Origin: Deltaproteobacteria bacterium RIFCSPHIGHO2_02_FULL_40_11
GTDB lineage: Bacteria > Bdellovibrionota > JACOXK01 > 2-02-FULL-40-11
Reading direction: 5' to 3'
Assembly: GCA_001798105.1 (NCBI GenBank)
Contig: MGRI01000001.1
Location: 3,486-12,504 of the forward strand
DNA length: 9,019 nt
Part shown: positions 1-4,780 of the stretch, in pieces
Position numbering within the stretch: position 1 is the first letter of the stretch
Layout of the letters: each line of letters opens with the position of its first letter
Made by a program: the position numbers and the translations under genes
The notes under the pieces: generated by a model
What the model saw: the letters and a program-made list of their open reading frames with translations, nothing else
What the model was told of the DNA's origin: nothing
Database searches by the model: none

Positions 1-326
1 AAGCTACGGAAAATTTTAAACTGGGCGTGGCCGCAGCAACCGGTGGCATTTTCTTTTTATATTTATTTTCAATGATTCTGGGTTTTTTTGGTGTTCCCAT
101 GAATTTCTTACACGATAGCTCCCCTTTAAGTATTGGACTCAGCGTTGTGATTATTATTGTCGCGGCCTTAAACTTGGTGATGGACTTCGATTTTATTGAA
201 CACGGCGCCGAACGTGGGCTTCCCAAATACATGGAATGGTACGGTGCTTTTGGACTCCTTGTAACCTTGGTATGGCTCTATATTGAATTCTTACGTCTCT
301 TAGCAAAACTTCAATCCAGAAGATAG
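1..326 (+). CDS. Bax inhibitor-1/YccA family membrane protein, C-terminal part
   Basis: The reading frame is open from the left edge (first full codon at base 3) to the TAG at 324-326, so the gene starts outside the window and 107 residues are visible. A GTG at base 27 could be mistaken for the start, but the in-frame residues before it (ATENFKLGV) already fit the family. The segment holds about three hydrophobic stretches and the family-like run LNLVMDFDFIEHGAE, followed by PKYMEWYGAFGLLVTLVWLY near the end, as in bacterial Bax inhibitor-1 like inner-membrane proteins. Members are multi-pass proteins with proposed ion-channel or protease-modulating roles; the bacterial function is poorly settled. 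It converges on the secreted-protein gene 33 bases away, and I see no clear hairpin terminator in that gap. Confidence 0.85.
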   Translation, partial: ATENFKLGVAAATGGIFFLYLFSMILGFFGVPMNFLHDSSPLSIGLSVVIIIVAALNLVMDFDFIEHGAERGLPKYMEWYGAFGLLVTLVWLYIEFLRLLAKLQSRR

Positions 327-359
327 TAAGGATAATCGCCTGCCAGTTATTAATCGCTC

Positions 360-758
360 TTATTTTTTGAAAACTTCGATTCTGAAAGTATTTTTGCAAA
401 GATTTGATTCTTCAGATGTTTTAAAAATTGTTACTTCCATATCATGAAAACTTGCTGTTCCCCATCTGCCTCTCATTGAATCATGAGATTCAAGTTTAGA
501 GATTGTCACCGTTCTTGCTCCCTCTTTCTCAAGGGCTAATATCCCCTCATTTTTAAGACTATCCTGCGTGCAATCAGGAGACTGATTTATCTCTAAGCTT
601 CCATGAGGTCCGTATTGTAAAGTACTTACATAGAGACAGGTTACTGTCACGGTACATTTTGAATTTAATACCTCGATAGAATCTCCTTCAGCAAAAACTG
701 CTGATGGTATACATAATAGAAAACCCAAACTTAAGAAGACCATTATTTTATTCTTCAT
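360..758 (-). CDS. small secreted protein of unknown function
   Basis: A 132-residue protein with a typical Sec signal peptide: a lysine-containing start (MKNK), a hydrophobic core of about 15 residues, and a probable cleavage after VFA at residue 23. The mature part is about 109 residues and has four cysteines, in SKC, VTC, PDC and NLC, enough for two disulfides in an oxidising compartment. The cysteine in the signal core (LLCIPS) lacks a proper lipobox, so a lipoprotein is unlikely. I recognise no domain. The ATG is supported by a strong Shine-Dalgarno seven bases upstream. The gene stands alone, convergent with the YccA-type gene and divergent from brnT. A perfect palindrome upstream suggests regulated expression (see 803-823). 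Periplasmic or secreted location is inferred from the signal peptide. Confidence 0.75.
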   Translation of the reverse strand: MKNKIMVFLSLGFLLCIPSAVFAEGDSIEVLNSKCTVTVTCLYVSTLQYGPHGSLEINQSPDCTQDSLKNEGILALEKEGARTVTISKLESHDSMRGRWGTASFHDMEVTIFKTSEESNLCKNTFRIEVFKK

Positions 759-765
759 CTAAAAT

Positions 766-792
766 CCTCCTTTTATTTTGGGACGATTTATA
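766..792 (-). promoter_or_regulatory. Shine-Dalgarno and -10 box of the secreted-protein gene
   Basis: On the minus strand AAGGAGG (766-772) lies seven bases ahead of the ATG at 758. TATAAA (787-792) would give a transcript with a leader of roughly 20 bases. No convincing -35 hexamer exists at the matching distance; that position is occupied by the palindrome at 803-823. This would fit a promoter that depends on an activator or is blocked by a repressor. Confidence 0.5.
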
Positions 793-802
793 TCTTCCCA
801 CG

Positions 803-823
803 GTTGCTTAAGACTTAAGCAAC
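803..823. repeat. perfect 21-bp palindrome, probable operator
   Basis: The arm GTTGCTTAAG (803-812) and its exact complement CTTAAGCAAC (814-823) flank a single central base. It sits 10 bp upstream of the -10 box of the secreted-protein gene, so it covers that promoter's -35 region. Near-perfect dyads of this length are typical of sites for dimeric helix-turn-helix regulators. No regulator gene is adjacent, apart from the DNA-binding antitoxins further along. Operator function is inferred. Confidence 0.5.
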
Positions 824-874
824 TTCCATGCTAAGAATGAGGTTGCGTTAAAATACATGTAAACTCAATGAGTT

Positions 875-895
875 ATGATTTATTTAATGATTTAT
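875..895. repeat. two direct copies of ATGATTTAT, 12-bp period
   Basis: ATGATTTAT occurs at 875-883 and again at 887-895, in a very AT-rich gene-free stretch (824-994) between the divergent secreted-protein gene and brnT. It may be part of a regulatory site for either gene, but the base composition makes a chance repeat quite possible. I see nothing else firm in 824-994. Confidence 0.3.
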
Positions 896-994
896 ATTCT
901 CTTAAATACCTGTCTATCTTTTAAACATGTCTGATTAAAAAATGATCACTTTTCAGGATTGCCTCGGATTTTAAGGTCTCTAGGAGGAGGGGTA

Positions 995-1023
995 TTGATA
1001 AATATGATTATATGTAGTATTCT
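995..1023 (+). promoter_or_regulatory. possible brnT promoter
   Basis: TTGATA (995-1000), a 17-bp spacer and TATTCT (1018-1023) form a fair sigma-70-type match. Transcription would begin near 1030, leaving a leader of only about six bases before the brnT ATG at 1036. brnT has no Shine-Dalgarno of its own, which would fit a nearly leaderless message. This reading conflicts with the leader-peptide reading of the same bases (995-1033); only one is likely to hold. Confidence 0.3.
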
Positions 1024-1033
1024 ATTTATATAA
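995..1033 (+). CDS. possible 12-codon leader peptide before brnT
   Basis: A strong Shine-Dalgarno-like run AGGAGGAGGGG (982-992) is followed at normal distance by TTG at 995, which opens a frame of 12 codons (MINMIICSILFI) ending in TAA at 1031-1033. An in-frame ATG at 1004 is an alternative start. The stop lies two bases before the brnT ATG, the geometry expected for translational coupling, and brnT lacks its own ribosome site. The peptide is hydrophobic and resembles nothing I know. It could be chance, because the stretch is AT-rich. Confidence 0.25.
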   Translation: MINMIICSILFI

Positions 1034-1035
1034 TT

Positions 1036-1335
1036 ATGAGTAAAACAGTCATCTTTGGGGATTTTGAGTGGGATGAAGAAAAGGAAAAGAAGAACATTGA
1101 AAAACATGGATATGATTTTGAAACAGGAGCCAAAGCATTTTTGGATCCAAAGCGGGTTATTTTTACAGATGAAAAACATACCGCGATAGAACATAGGTTC
1201 TTTTGTCTTGGAAAAGTAGAAGGAACTGTTTTAGCCGTTCGATACGCCAGACCAGGTCGAATTAGAATCATAGGCGCTGGATCTTGGCGAAAGGAGAAAA
1301 AAATATATGAAAAGAAAAATAAAATTAGATCCTGA
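1036..1335 (+). CDS. brnT: BrnT-family toxin (RelE-like fold RNase)
   Basis: A 99-residue protein with the BrnT hallmarks: FEWDEEKEKKNIEKHGYDFE at residues 10-29, then FLDPKR, a TDEKHTAIEHRF stretch matching the family's D...E.R region, LGKVEGTVLAVRY, and a charged RKEKKIYEKK tail. BrnT proteins are about 90 residues, adopt a RelE-like fold, cut RNA and block translation. The family usually carries an ISAR-like motif in the last strand; here the same place reads RIRIIGAGSW, so a conserved serine and arginine appear replaced (see findings). brnA follows with a 29-base overlap, and this toxin-first order is characteristic of the brnTA operon. No good ribosome site precedes the ATG, but the family match begins just after it, so the start is well placed. 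Confidence 0.85.
   Translation: MSKTVIFGDFEWDEEKEKKNIEKHGYDFETGAKAFLDPKRVIFTDEKHTAIEHRFFCLGKVEGTVLAVRYARPGRIRIIGAGSWRKEKKIYEKKNKIRS
1291..1296 (+). promoter_or_regulatory. ribosome binding site of brnA inside brnT
   Basis: AAGGAG lies 10 bases ahead of the brnA ATG at 1307, inside the brnT reading frame. It fixes the brnA start and allows the antitoxin to be translated independently of, or more strongly than, the toxin. Confidence 0.6.
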
Positions 1336-1543
1336 TAGACCTTACGGTAAATTAACTTTTATAAAAGATGATTTACCTTCTCCAGAGGAGCTTGCAGAGA
1401 GCTTTAAAACTAAAAAAATTACCATTGATGTAGAACAAAACACATTAGATTTTTTTAGAAAAAAAGCTGATAAATCTAACAGTAAATATCAGCGCCTCAT
1501 GCGAGAAGTTCTTAAAGAATATGCCAAAAAGTATGGGACATAA
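1307..1543 (+). CDS. brnA: BrnA-type ribbon-helix-helix antitoxin
   Basis: A 78-residue protein immediately downstream of, and overlapping, brnT. The C-terminal half carries a ribbon-helix-helix pattern: a strand KKITIDVEQNTLDFFRK (about residues 35-51), then a loop and a helix YQRLMREVLKEYAKK (about 61-75). The N-terminal part is charged and has the LPSPEELAESF segment seen in CopG/BrnA antitoxins. BrnA binds BrnT to neutralise it and, with it, represses the operon through DNA binding by the dimer. Here the family assignment rests on context plus the RHH pattern; a CopG-type antitoxin of another family is the alternative. The start is supported by AAGGAG at 1291. The last codons are followed by the convergent doc gene 67 bases away. 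Confidence 0.75.
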   Translation: MKRKIKLDPDRPYGKLTFIKDDLPSPEELAESFKTKKITIDVEQNTLDFFRKKADKSNSKYQRLMREVLKEYAKKYGT

Positions 1544-1577
1544 AAACATCTACTTTAACCCATTTTAGTCCGTTTCC

Positions 1578-1612
1578 AAAACATCGATTAACAGCATGAC
1601 ATTGATGGTTTT
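1578..1612. terminator. weak candidate bidirectional terminator between the toxin modules
   Basis: AAAACATCGAT (1578-1588) and ATTGATGGTTTT (1601-1612) form an imperfect hairpin with one bulge and one mismatch, ending in a short T run on the plus strand and starting with A residues that become T on the minus strand. It sits between the convergent brnTA and doc stop codons. The stem is AT-rich and weak. Confidence 0.25.
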
Positions 1613-1998
1613 ATGATTTCAGCGCATGAAGGGCAAGGAGGCCTGCATATTCTGTAAGTGTTTTTTTGCTTTCGGCCAGTTTCAATGTGTTTTTATAAAG
1701 TTCATCTTGAGAAATATCAATTTCAACTCCATTTAAGTATAAAAAAACAAGCGCACAGTGGAGGCCGGTTCGCTTATTGCCATCAATAAAGGGATGATTT
1801 TTGGTAATAAAAAAAAGCATATGCTGAAGCCTTTTCAAATAGGGGGGCGTAGCGTTCATGGCCGGAAAATGACATCATGGGTTGAGCACAGGCGGATTCC
1901 AACAATCCTTGTTCCCGAATGCCATGCGAGCCGCCATACGTATCAATTTGATGGGTATGTATTTCTAGAACTTCGCTAAGCGTGAGATATCGAACCAT
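1611..1998 (-). pseudogene. doc: doc-type death-on-curing toxin (Fic fold), frameshifted
   Basis: Two overlapping frames make one Doc protein. The first part (from ATG at 1998) begins MVRYLTLSEVLEIH and carries the family segments YGGSHGIREQGLLESA and LFEKASAYAFF. It then runs off frame in a T8 run (A8 at 1809-1816) and stops at 1783. The next frame continues with ITKNHPFIDGNKRTG and reaches the TAA at 1611. Removing one T restores a protein of 128 residues, close to the usual 126 or so. HPFIDGNKRTG is the Fic catalytic loop, with H68 as catalytic histidine in the joined protein. Doc of phage P1 phosphorylates EF-Tu and stops translation. The antitoxin gene ends one base upstream, so the pair is an operon. 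As written the toxin is inactive; a sequencing error, true decay or slippage-based expression are all possible. Confidence 0.8.
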
Positions 1999-1999
1999 G

Positions 2000-2209
2000 T
2001 CACTTTGCTAATTTTTTAAAGGTTTTAGAAAACTTTTTGGAAGTTTTTTCAACGGCTTCTCTAAACTTGTGAGAAGGTTCAATGATGAGCCTCTGGCCAT
2101 CTGTGATGACTTCAAGCTCAGTTTTCGCTGTGATTTTTAGCAATTGAAGAATGGGTTTTTCAAGGGTAATCCCTAAAGAGTTTCCAATTTTTATAAGTTT
2201 TTTTTTCAT
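2000..2209 (-). CDS. AbrB/MazE-type antitoxin of the doc pair
   Basis: A 69-residue protein. Residues 1-47 fit a SpoVT-AbrB swapped-hairpin DNA-binding domain: KLIKIGNSLGITLEKPILQL, then a strand EVITDGQRLIIEP. The lysine-rich C-terminal tail (KFREAVEKTSKKFSKTFKKL) probably wraps the toxin. Doc toxins are classically paired with Phd/YefM antitoxins, but AbrB/MazE-like partners are also known. The stop codon TGA is separated by one base from the doc ATG, implying translational coupling. GGAGG (2214-2218, minus strand) lies four bases before the ATG and supports the start. Autorepression through the inverted repeats upstream (2270-2297) is likely by analogy with other modules. With doc broken, the antitoxin may persist as an orphan regulator. 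Confidence 0.8.
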   Translation of the reverse strand: MKKKLIKIGNSLGITLEKPILQLLKITAKTELEVITDGQRLIIEPSHKFREAVEKTSKKFSKTFKKLAK

Positions 2210-2213
2210 AAAG

Positions 2214-2262
2214 CCTCCAATGAGTTATAACATTATAATAACATAGTTGGTACATAACGCAA
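2214..2262 (-). promoter_or_regulatory. promoter and Shine-Dalgarno of the antitoxin-doc operon
   Basis: On the minus strand TTGCGT (2257-2262) is followed after 16 bases by TATTAT (2235-2240). A better -10, TATAAT, at 2232-2237 would need a 19-base spacer. The leader is then about 20 bases and contains GGAGG at 2214-2218. This is a conventional leadered arrangement. Confidence 0.4.
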
Positions 2263-2269
2263 TCCTTTG

Positions 2270-2297
2270 TAACATAACCAGAATTAATGTTATGTTA
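2270..2297. repeat. 9-bp inverted repeat, likely autoregulatory operator
   Basis: TAACATAAC (2270-2278) and its exact complement GTTATGTTA (2289-2297) are separated by 10 bases, so the arms lie 19 bp apart, nearly two helical turns. The site is just upstream of the antitoxin promoter's -35. Related half-sites (TACATAAC at 2251-2258, AACATA at 2240-2245) lie inside the promoter. A wider 8-bp pair, ATGAGTTA (2220-2227) and TAACTCAT (2309-2316), encloses the whole block. Binding by the AbrB-type antitoxin, alone or with Doc, is inferred. Confidence 0.4.
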
Positions 2298-2319
2298 AGT
2301 TAATAAACTAACTCATAAG

Positions 2320-2342
2320 ATCCTTCGGCTTCGCCTCAGGAT
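2320..2342. repeat. compound extragenic hairpin (REP-like)
   Basis: The bases read as a symmetric stem: ATCCT, TC, GGC, loop TTC, GCC, TC, AGGAT. Two outer and inner stems are separated by a TC/TC internal bulge. No T run follows, so it is not a standard terminator. Its wording resembles short GC-rich extragenic palindromes (CCTTCG...CAGGATGAC) that recur in many bacterial genomes. Only one copy is in this window, so repeat status is from general familiarity, not from the sequence. Confidence 0.4.
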
Positions 2343-2365
2343 GACGGCCAAGATTATCAACCTGT

Positions 2366-2394
2366 TTGACTTTTTAAATCAGCTCCAGTACTTA
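2366..2394 (+). promoter_or_regulatory. weak candidate promoter of nifS-mnmA
   Basis: TTGACT (2366-2371), a 17-bp spacer and TACTTA (2389-2394). The -35 is good but the -10 lacks the final T. Transcription would begin only about two bases before the ATG at 2403, in which case the AAGGA at 2397-2401 would hardly be transcribed. An upstream promoter is equally possible. Confidence 0.22.
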
Positions 2395-2402
2395 ACAAGG
2401 AA

Positions 2403-3530
2403 ATGAAACCCATTTATTTTGACTATAACGCAACTACCCCGCCTTATCCTGAAGTAGGGGAGGCGATGCTTCCGTTTTTATCTACGGCATATGGAAATCC
2501 ATCGAGTATTCATGCGTTTGGCAGGCAGGCCAAAGAAGCGCTGATGGTCGCCAAAGAAAAGGTCTCGGGTTTTTTTGGCGTAGATTCCGATACCTTGGTT
2601 TTTACAAGTGGGGGAACCGAAAGCAATAATTTTGCCTTAAAAGGTGCTTTGGAATTTTTAAAATCCAAGGGCAATCATATTGTGACATCCAAAGTGGAGC
2701 ATGTTTCTATTTTAGATTGCTGTAAATATTTAGAATCTAAAGGCGTTCAGGTTACCTATTTAGATGTCAATGAAGCGGGACTTATCTCTTTAGAGGAACT
2801 TGAAAAAGCACTTACGCCTCAAACCATTTTCATTTCCATTCAAACCGCAAACAATGAAACAGGTGTCATTCAGCCGATTGTAGAAATTTCTGCGTTGGCC
2901 AGAGCGCGGGGTATTCTTTTTCATTCAGATATCGTTCAAGCGGTTGGGAAAATGGAATTGGATTTTAATCTTTTTGATATGGCATCCATATCTACTCATA
3001 AGATGTATGGTCCAAAAGGGGTAGGAGGTTTGTACCTCAAAAAAGGGTTGAAGCTTGAAGCATTAATTCATGGCGGGAATCAAGAAAGAAAAAGAAGAGG
3101 TGGCACTGAGAATTTGGCGGGCATGGTTGGGTTTGGAAAAGCCTGTGAAATTTTAAAAGAAAAAATGAAAGAAGAAATCGTCCAGATTCAAAAACATAAA
3201 GAAAGACTTGAGTCTTTTTGTAAAGAAAATTTTGAAGTGCATATCAATGGTGAAGGCGCCCCTAGGCTGTGTAATACAGTGAATGTGACATTTCCCAAAA
3301 TTCAATCCGAAGCGCTTCTTTTAAATTTAGATTTAGAAGGAATTTGTGCGTCATCGGGTGCGGCTTGTTCTTCGGGGTCCCTGGAGCCTTCTCATGTACT
3401 GATGGCCATGGGGTACGATGAAGCCTTGGCTTTAAGTTCTATTCGGTTCAGCTTAGGGGCGCAAACTTCAAGTGAAGACCTAAATAGGCTTTTTGAAGTC
3501 TTGCCTTTTGTGGTACAAAGACTTTCTTAA
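2403..3530 (+). CDS. nifS: cysteine desulfurase, NifS/IscS family
   Basis: A 375-residue PLP enzyme that takes sulfur from L-cysteine, giving alanine and an enzyme-bound persulfide. Visible signatures: YFDYNATTPP at the N-terminus, FTSGGTESNN (PLP phosphate loop), EH with H100 that stacks on PLP, ANNETGVIQP, and STHKMYGPKG with K200 as the PLP lysine. The mobile loop SSGAACSSGSLEPSHVL carries C322 as the persulfide cysteine, and its long form is that of group I (NifS/IscS), not SufS. Length is near the usual 380-400. AAGGA at 2397-2401 is unusually close to the ATG. mnmA starts one base after the stop, so the enzyme most likely feeds sulfur to tRNA thiolation; no iscU, scaffold or regulator gene is visible, so Fe-S cluster duty is not shown. 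The exact subtype name (nifS versus iscS) is uncertain. Confidence 0.93.
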   Translation: MKPIYFDYNATTPPYPEVGEAMLPFLSTAYGNPSSIHAFGRQAKEALMVAKEKVSGFFGVDSDTLVFTSGGTESNNFALKGALEFLKSKGNHIVTSKVEHVSILDCCKYLESKGVQVTYLDVNEAGLISLEELEKALTPQTIFISIQTANNETGVIQPIVEISALARARGILFHSDIVQAVGKMELDFNLFDMASISTHKMYGPKGVGGLYLKKGLKLEALIHGGNQERKRRGGTENLAGMVGFGKACEILKEKMKEEIVQIQKHKERLESFCKENFEVHINGEGAPRLCNTVNVTFPKIQSEALLLNLDLEGICASSGAACSSGSLEPSHVLMAMGYDEALALSSIRFSLGAQTSSEDLNRLFEVLPFVVQRLS

Positions 3531-3531
3531 A

Positions 3532-4656
3532 ATGGAAACGGGAAAATTAAAAACAAGAAAAAAACGTGTGGTCGTAGCCCTTTCTGGGGGCGTGGATTCC
3601 TCTGTGGCTGCAGCCCTTTTAAAAGAAGAGGGCCATGAAGTCATTGGGATCTCTATGCAGCTTTATGATCAGTCCAAGTTGGAAGATACGCGGTTTGATA
3701 GTTGTTGTTCTTTAAAAGAAGTGGATGTGGCCCGTAGAGTGGCTCAAATTTTAGAAATTCCCTATTATGTTTTAAATTTTGAAGACGTGTTTCAAGACAA
3801 AGTCGTCAATTATTTTGTAGATGAATATCTGAAAGGGCGCACACCCAATCCCTGTGTCAGATGCAATACAGATGTAAAATTTCATCATTTGATTCGAAAG
3901 GCCAGAGAGCTTAATGCCGATTATCTTGCCACAGGGCATTATGTGCGAAATCTGTATAACGAAACGTTGGGGGAGTATGAACTTTTAAAAGCCAAAGACA
4001 GGCAAAAAGACCAAAGCTATTTTTTATTTGGAACCGATCCCAAAGAACTTCCGTTTTTACTTTTTCCTTTGGGCGATCTTACCAAACCTGAGGTTCGAGC
4101 CATTGCCCAAAAGTACAATCTTCCCAATGCCCATAAAGCAGAAAGCATGGAAATTTGTTTTATCCCCAGCAATAACTATAAGGCATTTATTCAAGAACAT
4201 CTTGAAGAAAAAGGTGAAAATCTCGATACAGGCGGTGAAATTATTTCAGAAGATGGTTCAAGCATTGGAAAACATGAAGGGTATCATCATTACACGATTG
4301 GCCAGCGAAAAGGGTTAGGCATTTCCAATCCCGCCCATCCCTTATATGTTTTAGATGTGAACCAAAGTTCAAAAACAGTAACGGTGGGATCCGAAGATAA
4401 GCTTTATATGGATGGTCTGATTGTTCAAAATGTAAATTGGTTGCGCCAACCTTCAAGCCCCAACATTCATCTTAAAATTCGCCATAGCCAAACTGAAATC
4501 GAGGCGAGTTTGGAACAAGCGGGGGATTCTCAAACCTTCAAGGTTTACTTTCATAAACCGCATAAATCTGTTTGCCCTGGCCAGGCCGCTGTCTTTTATG
4601 AAGATGAAACGCTTTTAGGCGGCGGGTGGATTGATCGGGGATTTCACAAAAAATAG
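3532..4656 (+). CDS. mnmA: tRNA-specific 2-thiouridylase MnmA
   Basis: A 374-residue cytoplasmic enzyme that adenylates and thiolates U34 of tRNA-Lys, -Glu and -Gln. The ATP-binding PP-loop SGGVDSS is at residues 18-24. The first catalytic cysteine is C111 in RTPNPCVRCNTDVKF, and the second is C209 in SMEICFIP; DYLATGHYVR and GQRKGLGI are further family blocks. C108 adds a CxxC with C111, as in most non-enteric MnmA proteins. A longer frame opens at 3493 inside nifS, but the ATG at 3532, one base after the nifS stop, gives the normal length and alignment. There is no separate ribosome site, so translation is probably coupled to nifS. The pair forms a compact sulfur-donor and sulfur-acceptor operon. 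The downstream gene is convergent. Confidence 0.95.
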   Translation: METGKLKTRKKRVVVALSGGVDSSVAAALLKEEGHEVIGISMQLYDQSKLEDTRFDSCCSLKEVDVARRVAQILEIPYYVLNFEDVFQDKVVNYFVDEYLKGRTPNPCVRCNTDVKFHHLIRKARELNADYLATGHYVRNLYNETLGEYELLKAKDRQKDQSYFLFGTDPKELPFLLFPLGDLTKPEVRAIAQKYNLPNAHKAESMEICFIPSNNYKAFIQEHLEEKGENLDTGGEIISEDGSSIGKHEGYHHYTIGQRKGLGISNPAHPLYVLDVNQSSKTVTVGSEDKLYMDGLIVQNVNWLRQPSSPNIHLKIRHSQTEIEASLEQAGDSQTFKVYFHKPHKSVCPGQAAVFYEDETLLGGGWIDRGFHKK

Positions 4657-4780
4657 GCAAAGGGATCTGACCCGGATGCACAAAAAAGCTGCGCAGTTTT
4701 CTAAAAACTTAACAGAGTCAATAGTTATGTTAAGCACGTAACCCCATACAATCCCGACGAGACCCTAATGACATCTTATA
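4657..4780. terminator. gap between convergent mnmA and acyltransferase, weak terminator candidates
   Basis: The gap holds an A6 run, the palindrome CTGCGCAG (4689-4696) and a T4 run, which would make a short bidirectional hairpin with a GCGC loop and a G-T pair. It also holds an AT-rich inverted repeat CTTAACA (4708-4714) and TGTTAAG (4728-4734). Neither is a strong rho-independent terminator. I see no gene here. Confidence 0.25.

Noticed and set aside
855..930. ACATGT occurring twice in the AT-rich gap
   Set aside because: It is a short self-complementary word; the flanks do not pair, so no extended inverted repeat exists.
3493..3531. Earlier ATG for mnmA inside nifS
   Set aside because: It adds 13 residues outside the family alignment. 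The ATG one base after the nifS stop gives the normal N-terminus just ahead of the PP-loop.
4028..4318. Open frame inside mnmA on the same strand
   Set aside because: It is a shifted-frame shadow of mnmA with no ribosome site and no family resemblance.
4661..4676. GGGATCTGACCC after mnmA, reminiscent of sequence near Y1-type transposase genes
   Set aside because: There is no transposase and no second copy in the window, so there is nothing to support a mobile element.
4724..4734. GTTATGTTAAG also present at 2289-2299
   Set aside because: An 11-base AT-rich match within 9 kb is expected by chance, and the second site is between convergent genes where an operator makes no sense.
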